Shown here piece after piece: positions 11,453 through 23,938 of a DNA stretch of 64,000 nt. The position numbers were made by a program, and so were the translations under genes. The notes under the pieces are model-generated. The model was not told where the DNA came from. It was given only the letters and a program-made list of their open reading frames with translations, and did not search any database. How positions within the stretch are numbered: position 1 is the first letter of the stretch; the number at the start of each line of letters is the position of its first letter. This stretch comes from Toxotes chatareus (lineage: Eukaryota; Chordata; Actinopteri; Toxotidae), in assembly GCA_016801885.1 (NCBI GenBank), contig JAFBJY010000440.1, forward strand, positions 1-64,000, given 5' to 3'.

Positions 11453-13055
11453 CTTTGAACAAAAGAAGACAATGTTATTCATTAGTTTCTGTTAGTGTGT
11501 TTAACTCCAGTAAGAGTTTGATGATCGACCTGAGAACTAAAACACGGGTAATCCTCTCTGCACAACTGAACATACTGAGTTCAAGGTGAAGAGTGAGTGA
11601 GGTCTGAAGAAGAGTTCAGAGTGCTGAGTCACAGACTGAACATTCCAGAACAGAACTCATGTCACACATTCCAGAAGGTCACCAAGGAAACGCTTTGATC
11701 AAATATCCTGTTGTTCAATAAGGAATAAAGAGTCAAACCAGCCTTAAAACACCACTGTGAAATGATGCAAACATAATATATGAAACTATTTGGTCATCAC
11801 AGCCCAGCTGATCATTACACATCAACATTTTATTACTCAGCAAAATCCACTGCTGTGCTTTGCTGTAAAGGATAAGGCTGATGATGATGTTGTGCTTTTC
11901 CCATGAAAAGACCAAAACCAACAATGAACTGATCTCACTAACACACATTTCCTGTGAAGCCAAAGCCTGATATGACTTATTCCTCTGTGTCATTGAGCTC
12001 ATTTGTTGTCCAGAGACTATTAAAACCCATCAGTGAGCCTCACTGTTGCAATGGCTGATGTTCCTTTATTACTTTGAATGTGAGGAGTCTAGTTCATTTT
12101 GAGTCCAACCCACATCCACAGTCCTGCTGCCATAAACACTGGCTCACTACATCTTATACAAAAGACACATGCATTGAATTGAAAAGTCTTTTCTACAATA
12201 AGAGCCATGAGTCTGGAACGTTGCAGTCAGTTCACGAGCAGATCACGAGACACGTGACCAGACAAGGGAAATGTCAGTGAAGACCATAAAGTGTCACTAT
12301 ATGTAGACGCGTCATCTTGTGTCAAGTTTGTGTGTTCACTCTGTGAGTCACCTGCTCACTTCTTTTCAGTTTAACTCTAAACTCTTTTTCCTTCCCTGTA
12401 TCCTCAGGTGTTTTGGGTCAGTGAGTCACTGAGGTTCACAGGTGAATACACAAACATTAGACACAGATTTATACAGTTCAGCTTCAGTAGTTAGTTTTCA
12501 ATGGACTTAGTCATTTCAAACTATTTGAAATGAAGTTTCTTTTTTGTTTGTCGTAAGAGCTTGAGACACATTGTTTGTGCTGAAGGGACAAAAAGAAAGT
12601 TTCTTATTACTGTTGTAACGGCTGAAGCCAACAACATGAGGGAAGGACACAAACACAGACACACCAGGCAGATGGACAGTGATAATGTCCCTTTACTTAA
12701 CTCAAGATCACTGGTATAGAGTCGGAGTCCAGGAAACCAAAAACAGGAACAGATACACAAGGAACAGGGCTTCAAAATAAAATGGGAAATACTAACAAAA
12801 CCAACCAGAACAGGGAGACTAGAATCAGGATTTCAAACTCAAGAAATACTTTATTTCCTGGTCTTTGAGGATTGAGTTCTGCATTTTGTGTCCTTCTGAA
12901 ACAGTAAACATTTAACATTTTCAGATTACATATCCATTACATTTGTGAGATTTTAAGTTAAAAAAAAAAAAGACATACAAACCCCTCACATTACACTTCA
13001 TATAATCTCAGATTAACAGTAGAATATTGTAAATATTGATGTGTGTTACAGCAGT
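11453..13055. other. No feature recognised
   Basis: AT-rich non-coding sequence. It includes a poly-A run at about 12960-12972. No exon or nameable transposon is supported. Confidence 0.45.
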
Positions 13056-13081
13056 GATTACATTTTTAATGTAATCTCTAT

Positions 13082-13196
13082 ACACAAGCTGCTGCTGCTT
13101 CAACCTCTCTGGATCATCAGGACACAGCTCGTCCTCTCTCAACACACACACACACGTCCTCTTCACTCTGTCCTTTAGAAAGATCACTACCTCCAG
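13082..13196 (-). pseudogene. B30.2 (PRY-SPRY) exon of NLR gene 1, truncated
   Basis: The exon follows acceptor CTCTCAACAG and reads LEVVIFLKDRVKRTCVCV, then DELCPDDPERLKQQQLV. This matches the start of the B30.2 exon at 53084/47863 almost exactly. After about 38 codons the similarity stops abruptly at about 13082 and unrelated AT-rich DNA follows. The SPRY body (CYWEVEW, SVYLDC, LSFY blocks of the paralogue) is therefore missing. Any transcript ending here would lack a B30.2 domain. A small palindrome abuts the break. Confidence 0.75.
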
Positions 13197-13969
13197 CTGT
13201 TGAGAGAAGAAGACAGACAACAGAGGTGATAAATCAGTGTTTACAGAGACTCACTTCATCAGCTGTCAGTCACTGATGCAGCACATCCAGTATAAAGAGC
13301 AGCAGGGACTTCAGTCCTGTTCAGAGCAGAAGTGGAGCAGCTGTGTAGTGTAGCAGCTTCCTCTCAGCTCTCATGTTAACGTATTGGAGTGAAGACACTG
13401 AGCTGGAAGCTCACACACCTGCCTGAGACTTTTAGCATCAAGTCTGTTTACTCTGAACATTTCACTCAAGTCCACAGTGGAAATAAACTGCTGAGTCATG
13501 AAGCTTCATTACTGCACAAACAGTTTAGTGATGGATTCACTGCTGTTACATGTCAACTCATGTTCCATTTAAAGAAAGAGTCTCTGTGTGTTGATGAACA
13601 TCTGATCTGCTTCTGAAATATCAGCTGACAAATAAACATGGAGGCTGTCACTGAAAGTATCTGACAGATGGACAGATATACAGATGTGATCACTGGACTT
13701 CAGCAGAGGTTCTGCTCTGTATCAGACCACATGCTGACAAAATGTCATGATGCTTCTCTGAAATCAGAGCCAGTGATTTGCAGGCTGCAGTCAGACTGAT
13801 CTCAGAGCTGTGACAAAGATCAGACTCATCAGTTCTTTAGTGTTGAAATGAGACAACAGTCTCAGATTAGATGTGATGGTAGGACAGTTGGACCAATGAG
13901 GACAACTGTCTCTACACATCCTGTGAGGCTGTCAGCTGTGATCCAGCTTTATTTCCTGTTGACATGAAC

Positions 13970-13992
13970 ACAACAACAACAACAACAACAGA
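13970..13992. repeat. AAC trinucleotide microsatellite
   Basis: An (ACA)n run lies in the intron between the truncated B30.2 exon and the first LRR exon. A shorter version sits at the same place in the paralogous block, at about 53860-53878. Confidence 0.85.
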
Positions 13993-14220
13993 TCACAATT
14001 AGCTTGTGGCTGCTGTGATTGGCTGACTGTCCTCTGCGTCTCTGTCTTTCTGTCCCATCCTGAGGCCTGTCCCCGTTCTCCTCTCACAGCTTCAATGAGG
14101 AAAGCAGCCACTGAGAAGGTTGGAGGTTTACAGGAGACACTGGATCTTTGCTTTGATACGAACTGTGTTTAGTACAATACTGATGAAAGCAGCATGGACT
14201 GACTCCAACACTCTACTGAC

Positions 14221-14394
14221 CTCAGAGTCTCCAGTCCACAGTCTGGACTCTTCACAAGATCAGACAGATCCTTCAGGTCTGAATCCTGCAGGTTGTTTTC
14301 ACTCAGGTCCAGGTGTCTCAGATGGGAGGGGCTGGACTTCAGAGCTGAGGCCAGAGAAGCACAGCTGATCTTTGACAACCTGCAGTAACTCAAC
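14221..14394 (-). CDS. LRR exon, NLR-C gene 1 array
   Basis: A 174-base exon (58 codons, symmetric phase) has acceptor TTTATTCAG and donor AG-GTCAGT. It encodes two leucine-rich repeat halves: SYCRLSKISCASLASALKSS, then HLDLSENNLQDSDLKDLSDL, and ends PDCGLETLR. It is open throughout. It belongs to the ISCASLASALKS class that makes up the 14-24 kb array. The end of the exon (DLVKSPDC) differs from the DLCGFLQSPDC of the other units. It is the last complete LRR exon before the truncated B30.2 exon. Confidence 0.85.
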
Positions 14395-15407
14395 CTGAAT
14401 AAAGAATAAAAGATGTGAGTTTAGGAGACAAAGTTCCTGCTTGAAAGCGTTGAGTGTTTCATCATCTGTTCAGAGCTGAAGAAGGTTGAGAATGTACAAG
14501 TTTGGAAAATGGAAACTCCAAACACCTGAACCAACAGGATGCAGCTTAAAACAGTCAGATACTAAAAGTCAAACACAGCTCTCATTAACTTCAGTCACTA
14601 TAAACATCACAGATCATAAAGCAAAGAGTGAAGAAACATTTCTTTCTGTCTTAATGTGGAATATTTGCTTTGTATGTGAAGAAATATAAAAGTCAACTGA
14701 AGGTGAAGAGGAAATTGTTCCAAAGTAAAGAGTCCTGGTGGCTGTCACCTTAGGTGGGGTCTGTGTCCCACAGTTTGTGTCCCTGTGACAAAGACACAGT
14801 GGGACGTTGACACCCAGTGGGCTCAGTGATTGGTCGGCTGTGTGGAGCTGAGAAAGGAGCCAGGGTTTGAACTTCTCTCTCTGCTCTGTTTTCATTGGTT
14901 CCACAAATATTTGTGTCCCTGTTCAGCTCAGTAGCTGAGTGTAGCTCTATGAATGTCTTCAGGAGACACTGTGTGAAAATGTCCTCTCCGTATTTAAACC
15001 ATGGTGACGTGTCCTCTCTGTGACAGCAGGCTTTTCACTGTGCCTGTGAGTGAGGCCATTGGGAGCAGCTATGAACACTTGTGCCTTCAGACCTGCTCAC
15101 ACGTGTTGTACAGATCAGTTCTTGTCAAACATCCTGATCTCAATGAGACTTTGTGAATAACACAAGCTCAACTCAGTCAAACTGCTGACACTGTCAATGT
15201 GGACTGTAAGAGTCAGAATCCAAATCATTTTCAAAGCTTTAAAAATCACTTTGAAAATCAGAGTCAGCACTTTCACAACTTCCTTTCAGCCATTTCACAC
15301 TTTGAATGTTAGAAATTCTGAAGGAGATTTGACCTAATAAATACTGAATAAAGCACAACTTTCACATCATATTCATCTCAGCACACAAGTAAACAATGGA
15401 GTCTGAC

Positions 15408-15581
15408 CTCAGAGTCTCCAGTCCACAGTCTGGACTCTGCAGAAAACCACACAGATCCTTCACTCCTGAATCCTGCAGGTTGTTGTAACTCAGGTCCAGG
15501 TGTCTCAGATGGGAGGGGTTGGACTTCAGAGCTGAGGCCAGAGAAGCACAGCTGATCTTTGACAAACTGCAGCGCCTCAAC
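15408..15581 (-). CDS. LRR exon, NLR-C gene 1 array
   Basis: A 174-base symmetric exon with acceptor TTTATTCAG and donor AG-GTCAGAC. It reads LRRCSLSKISCASLASALK, HLDLSYNNLQDSGVKDLCGF and ends PDCGLETLR, with no break. The intron upstream of it (toward 16-18 kb) contains Tc1 copy 1. With the 18010 exon it forms one 4.2-kb dimer unit. Confidence 0.85.
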
Positions 15582-16047
15582 CTGAATAAAGAATAAAAGA
15601 TGTGAGTTTAGGAGACAAAGTTCCTGCTTGAAAGCGTTGAGTGTTTCATCATCTGTTCAGAGCTGAAGAAGGTTGAGAATGTACAAGTTTGGAAAATGGA
15701 AACTCCAAACACCTGAACCAACAGGATGCAGCTTAAAAAAAGTCAGATACTAAAAGTCAAACACAGCTCTCATTAATATTAATGACAACATGCTGCTGCT
15801 TCAATAAAGACATAGTGACTTCAGCTCTTAAACTCTTCCAGCTCCACCAGTGGCTCCATCTATACAAACTCATGTTGTTGACATTTGTTTCAGATTCTAC
15901 TAAAGATCCTAAAGTTTTGACAGAGAACAAACATGTCAGGCTGAAGTTTGGAGGAAAGTCAACAAATGATTGAGACAAAATGGAAAAGATTTTCACTTCA
16001 TGTAACGGTGACGACATTTAACAAACATGCTGAGTTTGTTCTGAATA

Positions 16048-17677
16048 CAGCTCTGGAAAAAATTAGGAGACCACTGCAAAATGATCAGTTTCTCCGTTGT
16101 TACTATTTATAGGTATGTGTTTGAGTAAAAAGAACATTTTGTTTTATTCTATAAACTACTGACAACATTTCTCCCAAATTCCAAATAAAAATATTATCAT
16201 TTAGAGCATTTATTTGCAGAAAATGACAAATGGTCAAAATAACAAAAAAGATGCAGTGTTCTCAAACCTCACATAATGCAAAGAAAAAAGGTTCATATTC
16301 ATTTTAAACAACACAATACTAATGTTTTAAGTTAGGAAGAGTTCAGAAATCAATATTTGGTGGAATAATCCCGATTTTCAATCACATCTTTCAAGCATCT
16401 TGCCATGCTCTCCACCAGTCTTTCACGTTGCTGTTGTGTGACTTTATGCCACTCCTGATGCAAAAATTCAAGCAGCTCAGGTATATTTGATGGCTTGTGA
16501 CCATCCATCCTCCTCTTGATCACATTCCAGAGGTTTTCAGTTGGGTTCAAGTCTGGAGATTGGGCTGGCCATGACAGGGTCTTGATTTGGCGGTCCTTCA
16601 TCCACACCTTGATTGACCAAGCTGTGTGGCATGGAGCATTGTCCAGCTGGAAAAAACAATCCTCAGAGTTGGGGAACATTGTCAGAGCAGAAGGAAGCAA
16701 GTTTTCTTCCAAGATAACCTTGTACGTAGCTTGATTCATGCGCCCTTCGCAAAGACGAATCTGCCCGATTACAGCCTTGCTGAAGCACATCACCCATCCT
16801 CCACCAAATTTCACAGTGGGTGCGAGACACTGTGGCTTGTAGGCCTCTCCAGGTCTCCGTCTAACCATTAGATGACCAGGTGTTGGGCAAAGCTGAAAAT
16901 TGGACTCATCAGAGAAGATGACCTTACCCCAGTCCTCTATGGTCCAGTCCTTATGGTCTTTTGCAAACTTCAGCCTGGCTCTTCTTTGCTTCTCATTGAT
17001 GAAGGGCTTATTTCTAGCTTTACACGACTTGAGCTCTGCCCCTAGAAGCTTGTTTCGAGCCGTTCTCACCGTGCACTTCACCCCAGCTGCCATTTGCCAT
17101 TCTTTTGTAGGTTACTTGATGTCATCCTACGGTTGCTGAGTGACATTGGAATGAGTTGACGGTCATCCTGGTCAGTGGAGAGTCGTTTTGCCCTCTGCCA
17201 GCCTGTAGCTTTGTTGTCCCCAGTGTCTGCTGCTTGACCTTGTTCTTATGAACAGCCATCTTATAAATTTAAAGGATGGAAGCAACCTGACGCTCACTGT
17301 ATCCCTCTGCCAGTAAAGCCAGAATTTTCCTCTTTTTTCTCTCTTTTCCTCAAACAAAACTTTTCTTTTCAACTGTTTTGGCATGGTCAATAGTTATTTT
17401 TTTGATTGCTCTTACTTTTGAGGTACTACCAGCACTGTTTGTGCCATCCATCCAGTCCTATTGCAAGAGCATAGTGATGACCACAGCAGTGGTTTTTCTA
17501 CTTTTCCTCATTAAATAGGATTTGGTTCAGGTGATTACCTAATCAGTACCTCATTAAGTAGACTGACGTGTGCTTGTGTTGGAATTCAACATACACAGGA
17601 ATGGAATGGCTGTCATACCTGTAGAGATATTGATTTCAGAAGAATTTGCAGTGGTCTCTCAATTTTTTCCAGAGCTG
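16048..17677 (-). mobile_element. Tc1-like DNA transposon, copy 1
   Basis: The element is 1630 bases long with terminal inverted repeats that begin CAGCTCTGGAAAAAATT and continue GAGACCACTGCAAA. The left side is flanked by the TA target (16046-16047). The right flank reads TT, where copy 3 still has TA. It lies in an intron of the LRR array. Identical flanks around copies 2 and 3 show that the three copies share one insertion event followed by segmental duplication. Confidence 0.9.
16350..17384 (-). pseudogene. Tc1 transposase, copy 1, N-terminus broken, catalytic triad kept
   Basis: The normal enzyme binds the inverted repeats and cuts and pastes the element into TA. The start is MPKQLKRKVLFEEKREKRGK at 17384. 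After that the paired helix-turn-helix region is frameshifted and carries stops. From 17093 to 16350 a 247-residue frame is open and holds the whole DDE domain. It has FSDESNF (first Asp), QLDNAPCHTAW (second Asp) and SPDLNPTENLW (Glu), with the spacing of a DD34E Tc1 enzyme. It ends VIENRDYSTKY. The DNA-binding part is damaged, so activity is unlikely. It is the best preserved of the three copies. Confidence 0.85.
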
Positions 17678-18009
17678 TTTCTGAGTCACTTTGACTTTAG
17701 TCTCATCACTTTCTAGTCGTGTTGGAAGAAGAAAATACTGAATATATATTTGTTGATGTGAGTGTGGAAAAAACTTGGATGTGATTTAAAGAGTGAAGCT
17801 TTTTTCTTGTTAAATGAAGCTTTGAAATCTGTAGCTCAACATTGCTCTGCCACAGTCAGTGGACTAAACCACAGAAGAAGAAAACAGACTTTACCATGAA
17901 GATCCTCAGTGTGTATCAGTATAATATCAGTGTGATGTCTGCACTTTACTGTCAGCACAACTTTCACATCATATTCATCTCAGCACACAAGTAAACAATG
18001 GAGTCTGAC

Positions 18010-18183
18010 CTCAGAGTCTCCAGTCCACAGTCTGGACTCTGCAGAAAACCACACAGATCCTTCAGTCCTGAATCCTGCAGGTAGTTTCCACTCAGGTCCA
18101 GGTCTCTCAGATGGGAGGGGTTGGACTTCAGAGCTGAGGCCAGAGAAGCACAGCTGATCTCTGACAAACTGCAGTCGATCAAC
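18010..18183 (-). CDS. LRR exon, NLR-C gene 1 array
   Basis: A 174-base symmetric exon, open throughout, with acceptor TTTATTCAG and donor AG-GTCAGAC. It reads LIDCSLSEISCASLASALKS, DLDLSGNYLQDSGLKDLCGF and ends PDCGLETLR. The intron on its 3' side holds Tc1 copy 1. The intron on its 5' side has the long 18.5-19.6 kb form that is partly deleted in sister units. Confidence 0.85.
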
Positions 18184-19627
18184 CTGAATAAAGAATAAAA
18201 GATGTGAGTTTAGGAGACAAAGTTCCTGCTTGAAAGCGTTGAGTGTTTCATCATCTGTTCAGAGCTGAAGAAGGTTGAGAATGTACAAGTTTGGAAAATG
18301 GAAACTCCAAACACCTGAACCAACAGGATGCAGCTTAAAAACAGTCAGATACTAAAAGTCAAACACAGCTCTCATTAACTTCAGTCACTATAAACATCAC
18401 AGATCATAAAGCAAAGAGTGAAGAAACATTTCTTTCTGTCTTAATGTGGAATATTTGCTTTGTATGTGAAGAAATATAAAAGTCAACTGAAGGTGAAGAT
18501 GAAATTGTTCCAAAGTAAAGAGTCAATTAGCAAGTGTTGGATTTTGAATCTTCATTCAATGAGTTTGAAATATGAAGCTGAACAAGATGCTCAGTGTGGA
18601 TCAGCATCAAATCTCTGAGCTCAAATCTCCTTCAAAAAGTCCCACATTCACACTCAGGTTTAACAGTTTGGAAGAAAGTTTTCAAAGTGTTCACTAAGGT
18701 TTCAAATGAAATCTTTCATATTGTGTGAAATAATAGTTTGAGCCTTTGATGTTTTGAGTGTGACTGAAGTTTGTGTTGAGAGTTTGAGAAGCTGCAGACA
18801 TTCAGCACATGTGCAGTGTGTTGAATGAGACATTTCATCACATTCCAGTCATGTGTCTTTGGTCCAAAGCAAGTTGAGCTTCATCCAACACTCTCTGCTC
18901 ACACATTTGAATCTGCTGTTCCAGCATTGCATTCTGGGATTCCTGGCCCCACCTTCCTGGTGGCTGTCAGCTTAGGGGGGTCTGTGTCCCACAGTTTGTG
19001 TCCCTGTGACAAAGACTCAGTGGGACGTTGACACCCAGTGGGCTCAGTGATTGGTCGGCTGTGTGGAGCTGAGAAAGGAGCCAGGGTTTGAACTTCTCTC
19101 TCTGCTCTGTTTTCATTGGTTCCACAAATATTTGTGTCCCTGTTCAGCTCAGCAGCTGAGTGTAGCTCTATGAATGTCTTCAGGAGACACTGTGTGAAAA
19201 TGTCCTCTCCGTATTTAAACCATGGTGACGTGTCCTCTCTGTGAAAGCAGGCTTTTCACTGTGCCTGTGAGTGAGGCCATTGGGAGCAGCTATGAACACT
19301 TGTGCCTTCAGACCTGCTCACACGTGTTGTACAGATCAGTTCTTGTCAAACATCCTGATCTCAATGAGACTTTGTGAATAACACAAGCTCAACTCAGTCA
19401 AACTGCTGACACTGTCAATGTGGACTGTAAGAGTCAGAATCCAAATCATTTTCAAAGCTTTAAAATCACTTTGAAAATCAGAGTCAGCACTTTCACAACT
19501 TCCTTTCAACCATTTCACACTTTGAATGTTAGAAATTCTGAAGGAGATTTGACCTAATAAATACTGAATAAAGCAAAACTTTCACATCATATTCATCTCA
19601 GCACACAAGTAAACAATGGAGTCTGAC

Positions 19628-19801
19628 CTCAGAGTCTCCAGTCCACAGTCTGGACTCTGCAGAAAACCACACAGATCCTTCACTCCTGAATCCTGCAGCT
19701 TGTTTCCCCACAGGTCCAGGTATCTCAGATGGGAGGGGTTGGACTTCAGAGCTGAGGCCAGAGAAGCACAGCTGATCTCTGACAACCTGCAGTGACTCAA
19801 A
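19628..19801 (-). CDS. LRR exon, NLR-C gene 1 array
   Basis: A 174-base symmetric exon, open. It reads SHCRLSEISCASLASALKSN, YLDLWGNKLQDSGVKDLCGF and ends PDCGLETLR. The first base after the acceptor is T rather than G. This makes the junction codon AGT (Ser) where the others have AGG (Arg). The DLWGNKLQ block is shared with the exon at 54109, a sign of shared ancestry or gene conversion between the two blocks. Confidence 0.85.
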
Positions 19802-20268
19802 CTGAATAAAGAATAAAAGATGTGAGTTTAGGAGACAAAGTTCCTGCTTGAAAGCGTTGAGTGTTTCATCATCTGTTCAGAGCTGAAGAAGGTTGAGAAT
19901 GTACAAGTTTGGAAAATGGAAACTCCAAACACCTGAACCCAACAGGATGCAGCTTAAAAACAGTCAGATACTAAAAGTCAAACACAGCTCTCATTAATAT
20001 TAATGACAACATGCTGCTGCTTCAATAAAGACATAGTGACTTCAGCTCTTAAACTCTTCCAGCTCCACCAGTGGCTCCATCTATACAAACTCATGTTGTT
20101 GACATTTGTTTCAGATTCTACTAAAGATCCTAAAGTTTTGACAGAGAACAAACATGTCAGGCTGAAGTTTGGAGGAAAGGCAACAAATGATTGAGACAAA
20201 ATGGAAAAGATTTTCACTTCATGTAAAGGTGACGACATTTAACAAACATGCTGAGTTTGCTCTGAATA

Positions 20269-21899
20269 CAGCTCTGGAAAAAAATGAAGAGACCACTGCA
20301 AAATGATCAGTTTCTCCGTCGTTACTATTTATAGGTATGTGTTTGAGTAAAAAGAACATTTTTGCTTTATTCTATAAACTACTGACAACATTTCTCCCAA
20401 ATTCCAAATAAAAATATTATCATTTAGAGCATTTATTTGCAGAAAATGACAAATGGTCAAAATAAAAAAGATGCAGTGTTCTCAAACCTCACATAATGCA
20501 AAGAAAACAAGTTCATATTCATTTTAAACAACACAATACTAATGTTTTAAGTTAGGAAGAGTTCAGAAATCAATATTTGGTGGAATAATCCCGATTTTCA
20601 ATCACATCTTTCAAGCATCTTGCCATGCTCTCCACCAGTCTTTCACGTTGCTGTTGTGTGACTTTATGCCACTCCTGATGCAAAAATTCAAGCAGCCCAG
20701 GTATATTTGATGGCTTGTGACCATCCATCCTCCTCTTGATCACATTCCAGAGGTTTTCAATTGGGTTCAGGTCTGGAGATTGGGCTGGCCATGGCAGGGT
20801 CTTGATTTGGCGGTCCTTCATCCACACCTTGATTGACCAAGCTGTGTGGCATGGAGCATTGTTCAGCTGGAAAAAACAATCCTCAGAGTTGGGGAACATT
20901 GTCAGAGCAGAAGGAAGCAAGTTTTCTTCCAAGATAACCTTGTACGTAGCTTGATTCATGCGTCCTTCATAGAAGACAAATCTGCCTGATTACAGCCTTG
21001 CTGAAGCACATCACCCATCCTCCACCAAATTTCACAGTGGGTGCGAGACACTGTGGCTTGTAGGCCTCTCCAGGTCTCCGTCTAACCATTAGATGACCAG
21101 GTATTGGGCAAAGTTGAAAATTGGACTCATCAGAGAAGATGACCTTACTCCAGTCCTCTATGGTCCAATCCTTATGGTCTTTTGCAAACTTCAGCGTGGT
21201 TCTTCTTTGCTTCTCATTGATGAAGGTCTTATTTCTAGCTTTACACGACTTGAGCCCTGCCCCTAGAAGCTTGTTTCGAGCCGTTCTCACCGTGCACTTC
21301 ACCCCAGCTGCCATTTGCCATTCTTTTTTTTGTAGGTTACTTGATGTCATCCTACGGTTGCTGAATGACATTGGAATGAGTTGACGGTCATCCTGGTCAG
21401 TGGAGAGTCATTTCGCCTCTGCCAGTCTGTAGCTTTGTTGTCCCCAGTGTCTGCTGCTTGACCTTGTTCTTATGAACAGCCATCTTATAAATTTAAAGGA
21501 TGGAAGCAACCTGACGCTCACTGTATCCCTCTGCCAGTAAAGCCAGAATTTTCCTCTTTTTCTCTCTTTTCCTCAAACAAAACTTTTCTTTTCAACTGTT
21601 TTGGCATGGTCAATAGTTATTTTTTTTTTATTGCTATTACTTTTGAGGTACTACCAGCACTGTTTGTGCCATCCATCCAGTCCTATTGCAAGAGCATAGT
21701 GATGACCACAGCAGTGGTTTTAGACTTTTCCTCATTAAATAGGATTTGGTTCAGGTGATCACCTAATCAGTACCTCATTAAGTAGACTGAGGTGTGCTTG
21801 TGTTGAATTCAACATACACAGGAATGGAATGGCTGTCATACCTGTAGAGATATTGATTTCAGAAGAGTTTGCAGTGGTCTCTCAATTTTTCCAGAGCTG
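20269..21899 (-). mobile_element. Tc1-like DNA transposon, copy 2
   Basis: 1631 bases with the same inverted repeats as copy 1. There is TA on the left (20267-20268) and TT on the right. It sits at the same position in the intron as copy 1, 4.2 kb away, so it is a product of tandem duplication. Confidence 0.9.
20570..21607 (-). pseudogene. Tc1 transposase, copy 2, inactive
   Basis: Two frames cover the DDE domain: 21371-20967 with FSDESNF, and 20959-20570 with the rest. A frameshift between them falls near 20960-20970. The second catalytic Asp is replaced (QLNNAPCHTAW). The Glu motif SPDLNPIENLW is kept. The start (MPKQLKRK, at 21607) and helix-turn-helix region carry further shifts. With one catalytic residue lost and the frame broken, it cannot be active. 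Confidence 0.85.
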
Positions 21900-22230
21900 T
21901 TTCTGAGTCACTTTGACTTTAGTCTCATCACTTTCTAGTCGTGTTGGAAGAAGAAAATACTGAATATATATTTGTTGATGTGAGTGTGGAAAAAACTTGG
22001 ATGTGATTTAAAGAGTGAAGCTTTTTCTTGTTAAATGAAGCTTTGAAATCTGTAGCTCAACACTGCTCTGCCACAGTCAGTGGACTAAACCACAGAAGAA
22101 GAAAACAGACTTTACCATGAAGATCCTCAGTGTGGATCAGTATAATATCAGTGTGATGTCTGCACTTTACTGTCAGCACAACTTTCACATCATATTCATC
22201 TCAGCACACAAGTAAACAATGGAGTCTGAC

Positions 22231-22407
22231 CTCAGAGTCTCCAGTCCACAGTCTGGACTCTGCAGAAAACCACACAGATCCTTCACTCCTGAATCCTGCA
22301 GTTTCCAGTTTTCACTCAGGTCCAGGTCTCTCAGATGGGAGGGGTTGGACTTCAGAGCTGAGGCCAGAGAAGCACAGCTGATCTCTGACAACCGGCAGCG
22401 CCTCAAA
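22231..22407 (-). CDS. LRR exon with one extra codon, NLR-C gene 1 array
   Basis: The exon is 177 bases, one codon longer than its sisters, and still open and symmetric. It reads LRRCRLSEISCASLASALKS, DLDLSENWKLQDSGVKDLCG and ends PDCGLETLR. The extra residue (WK for a single residue) lies in the variable part of the repeat just after LDLSEN. That position in an LRR would alter the loop next to the beta strand. Confidence 0.85.
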
Positions 22408-22676
22408 CTGAATAAAGGATAAAAGATGTGAGTTTAGGAGACAAAGTTCCTGCTTGAAAGCGTTGAGTGTTTCATCATCTGTTCAGAGCTGAAGAAGGTT
22501 GAGAATGTACAAGTTTGGAAAATGGAAACTCCAAACACCTGAACCAACAGGATGCAGCTTAAAAACAGTCAGATACTAAAAGTCAAACACAGCTCTCATT
22601 AACTTCAGTCACTATAAACATCACAGATCATAAAGCAAAGAGTGAAGAAACATTTCTTTCTGTCTCTCAGTCTGAC

Positions 22677-22850
22677 CTCAGAGTCTCCAGTCCACAGTCT
22701 GGACTCTGCAGAAAACCACACAGATCCTCCAGGTCTGAATCCTGCAGGTTGTTTCCACTCAGGTCCAGGTGTCTCAGATGGGAGGGGTTGGACTTCAGAG
22801 CTGAGGCCAGAGAAGCACAGCTGATCTCTGACAACCTGCAGCCCCTCAAC
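22677..22850 (-). CDS. LRR exon, NLR-C gene 1 array
   Basis: A 174-base symmetric exon, open. It reads LRGCRLSEISCASLASALKS, HLDLSGNNLQDSDLEDLCGF and ends PDCGLETLR. It is separated from the 22231 exon by only about 270 bases. It is therefore an additional exon relative to the first 4.2-kb dimer, made by a local duplication. Confidence 0.85.
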
Positions 22851-23938
22851 CTGAATAAAGAATAAAAGATGTGAGTTTAGGAGACAAAGTTCCTGCTTGA
22901 AAGCGTTGAGTGTTTCATCTGTTCAGAGCTGAAGAAGGTTGAGAATGTACAAGTTTGGAAAATGGAAACTCCAAACACCTGAACCAACAGGATGCAGCTT
23001 AAAACAGTCAGATACTAAAAGTCAAACACAGCTCTCATTAACTTCAGTCACTATAAACATCACAGATCATAAAGAGTGAAGAAACATTTCTTTCTGTCTT
23101 AATGTGGAATATTTGCTTTGTATGTGAAGAAATATAAAAGTCAACTGAAGGTGAAGATGAAATTGTTCCAAAGTAAAGAGTCAGTTAGCAAGTGTTGGAT
23201 TTTGAATCTTTATTCAATGCGTTTGAAATATGAAGCTGAACAAGATGCTCAGTGTGGATCAGCATCAAATCTCTGAGCTCAAATCTCCTTCAAAAAGTCC
23301 CACATTCACACTCAGGTTTAACAGTTTGGAAGAAAGTTTTCAAAGTGTTCACTAAGGTTTCAAATGAAATCTTTCATATTGTGTGAAATAATAGTTTGAG
23401 CCTTTGATGTTTTGAGTGTGACTGAAGTTTGTGTTGAGAGTTTGAGAAGCTGCAGACATTCAGCACATGTGCAGTGTGTTGAATGAGACATTTCATCACA
23501 TTCCAGTCATGTGTCTTTGGTCCAAAGCAAGTTGAGCTTCATCCAACACTCTCTGCTCACACATTTGAATCTGCTGTTCCAGCATTGCATTCTGGGATTC
23601 CTGGCCCCACCTTCCTGGTGAGTGTCAGCTTAGGGGGGTCTGTGTCCCACAGTTTGTGTCCCTGTGACAAAGACACAGTGGGACGTTGACACCCAGTGGC
23701 TCTCAGTGATTGGTCGGCTGTGTGGAGCTGAGAAAGGAGCCAGGGTTTGAACTTCTCTCTCTGCTCTGTTTTCATTGGTTCCACAAATATTTGTGTCCCA
23801 GCTCAGCAGCTGAGTGTAGCTCTATGAATGTCTTCAGGAGACACTGTGTGAAAATGTCCTCTCCGTATTTAAACCATGGTCAAGCACAACTTTCACATCA
23901 TATTCATCTCAGCACACAAGTAAACAATGGAGTCTGAC

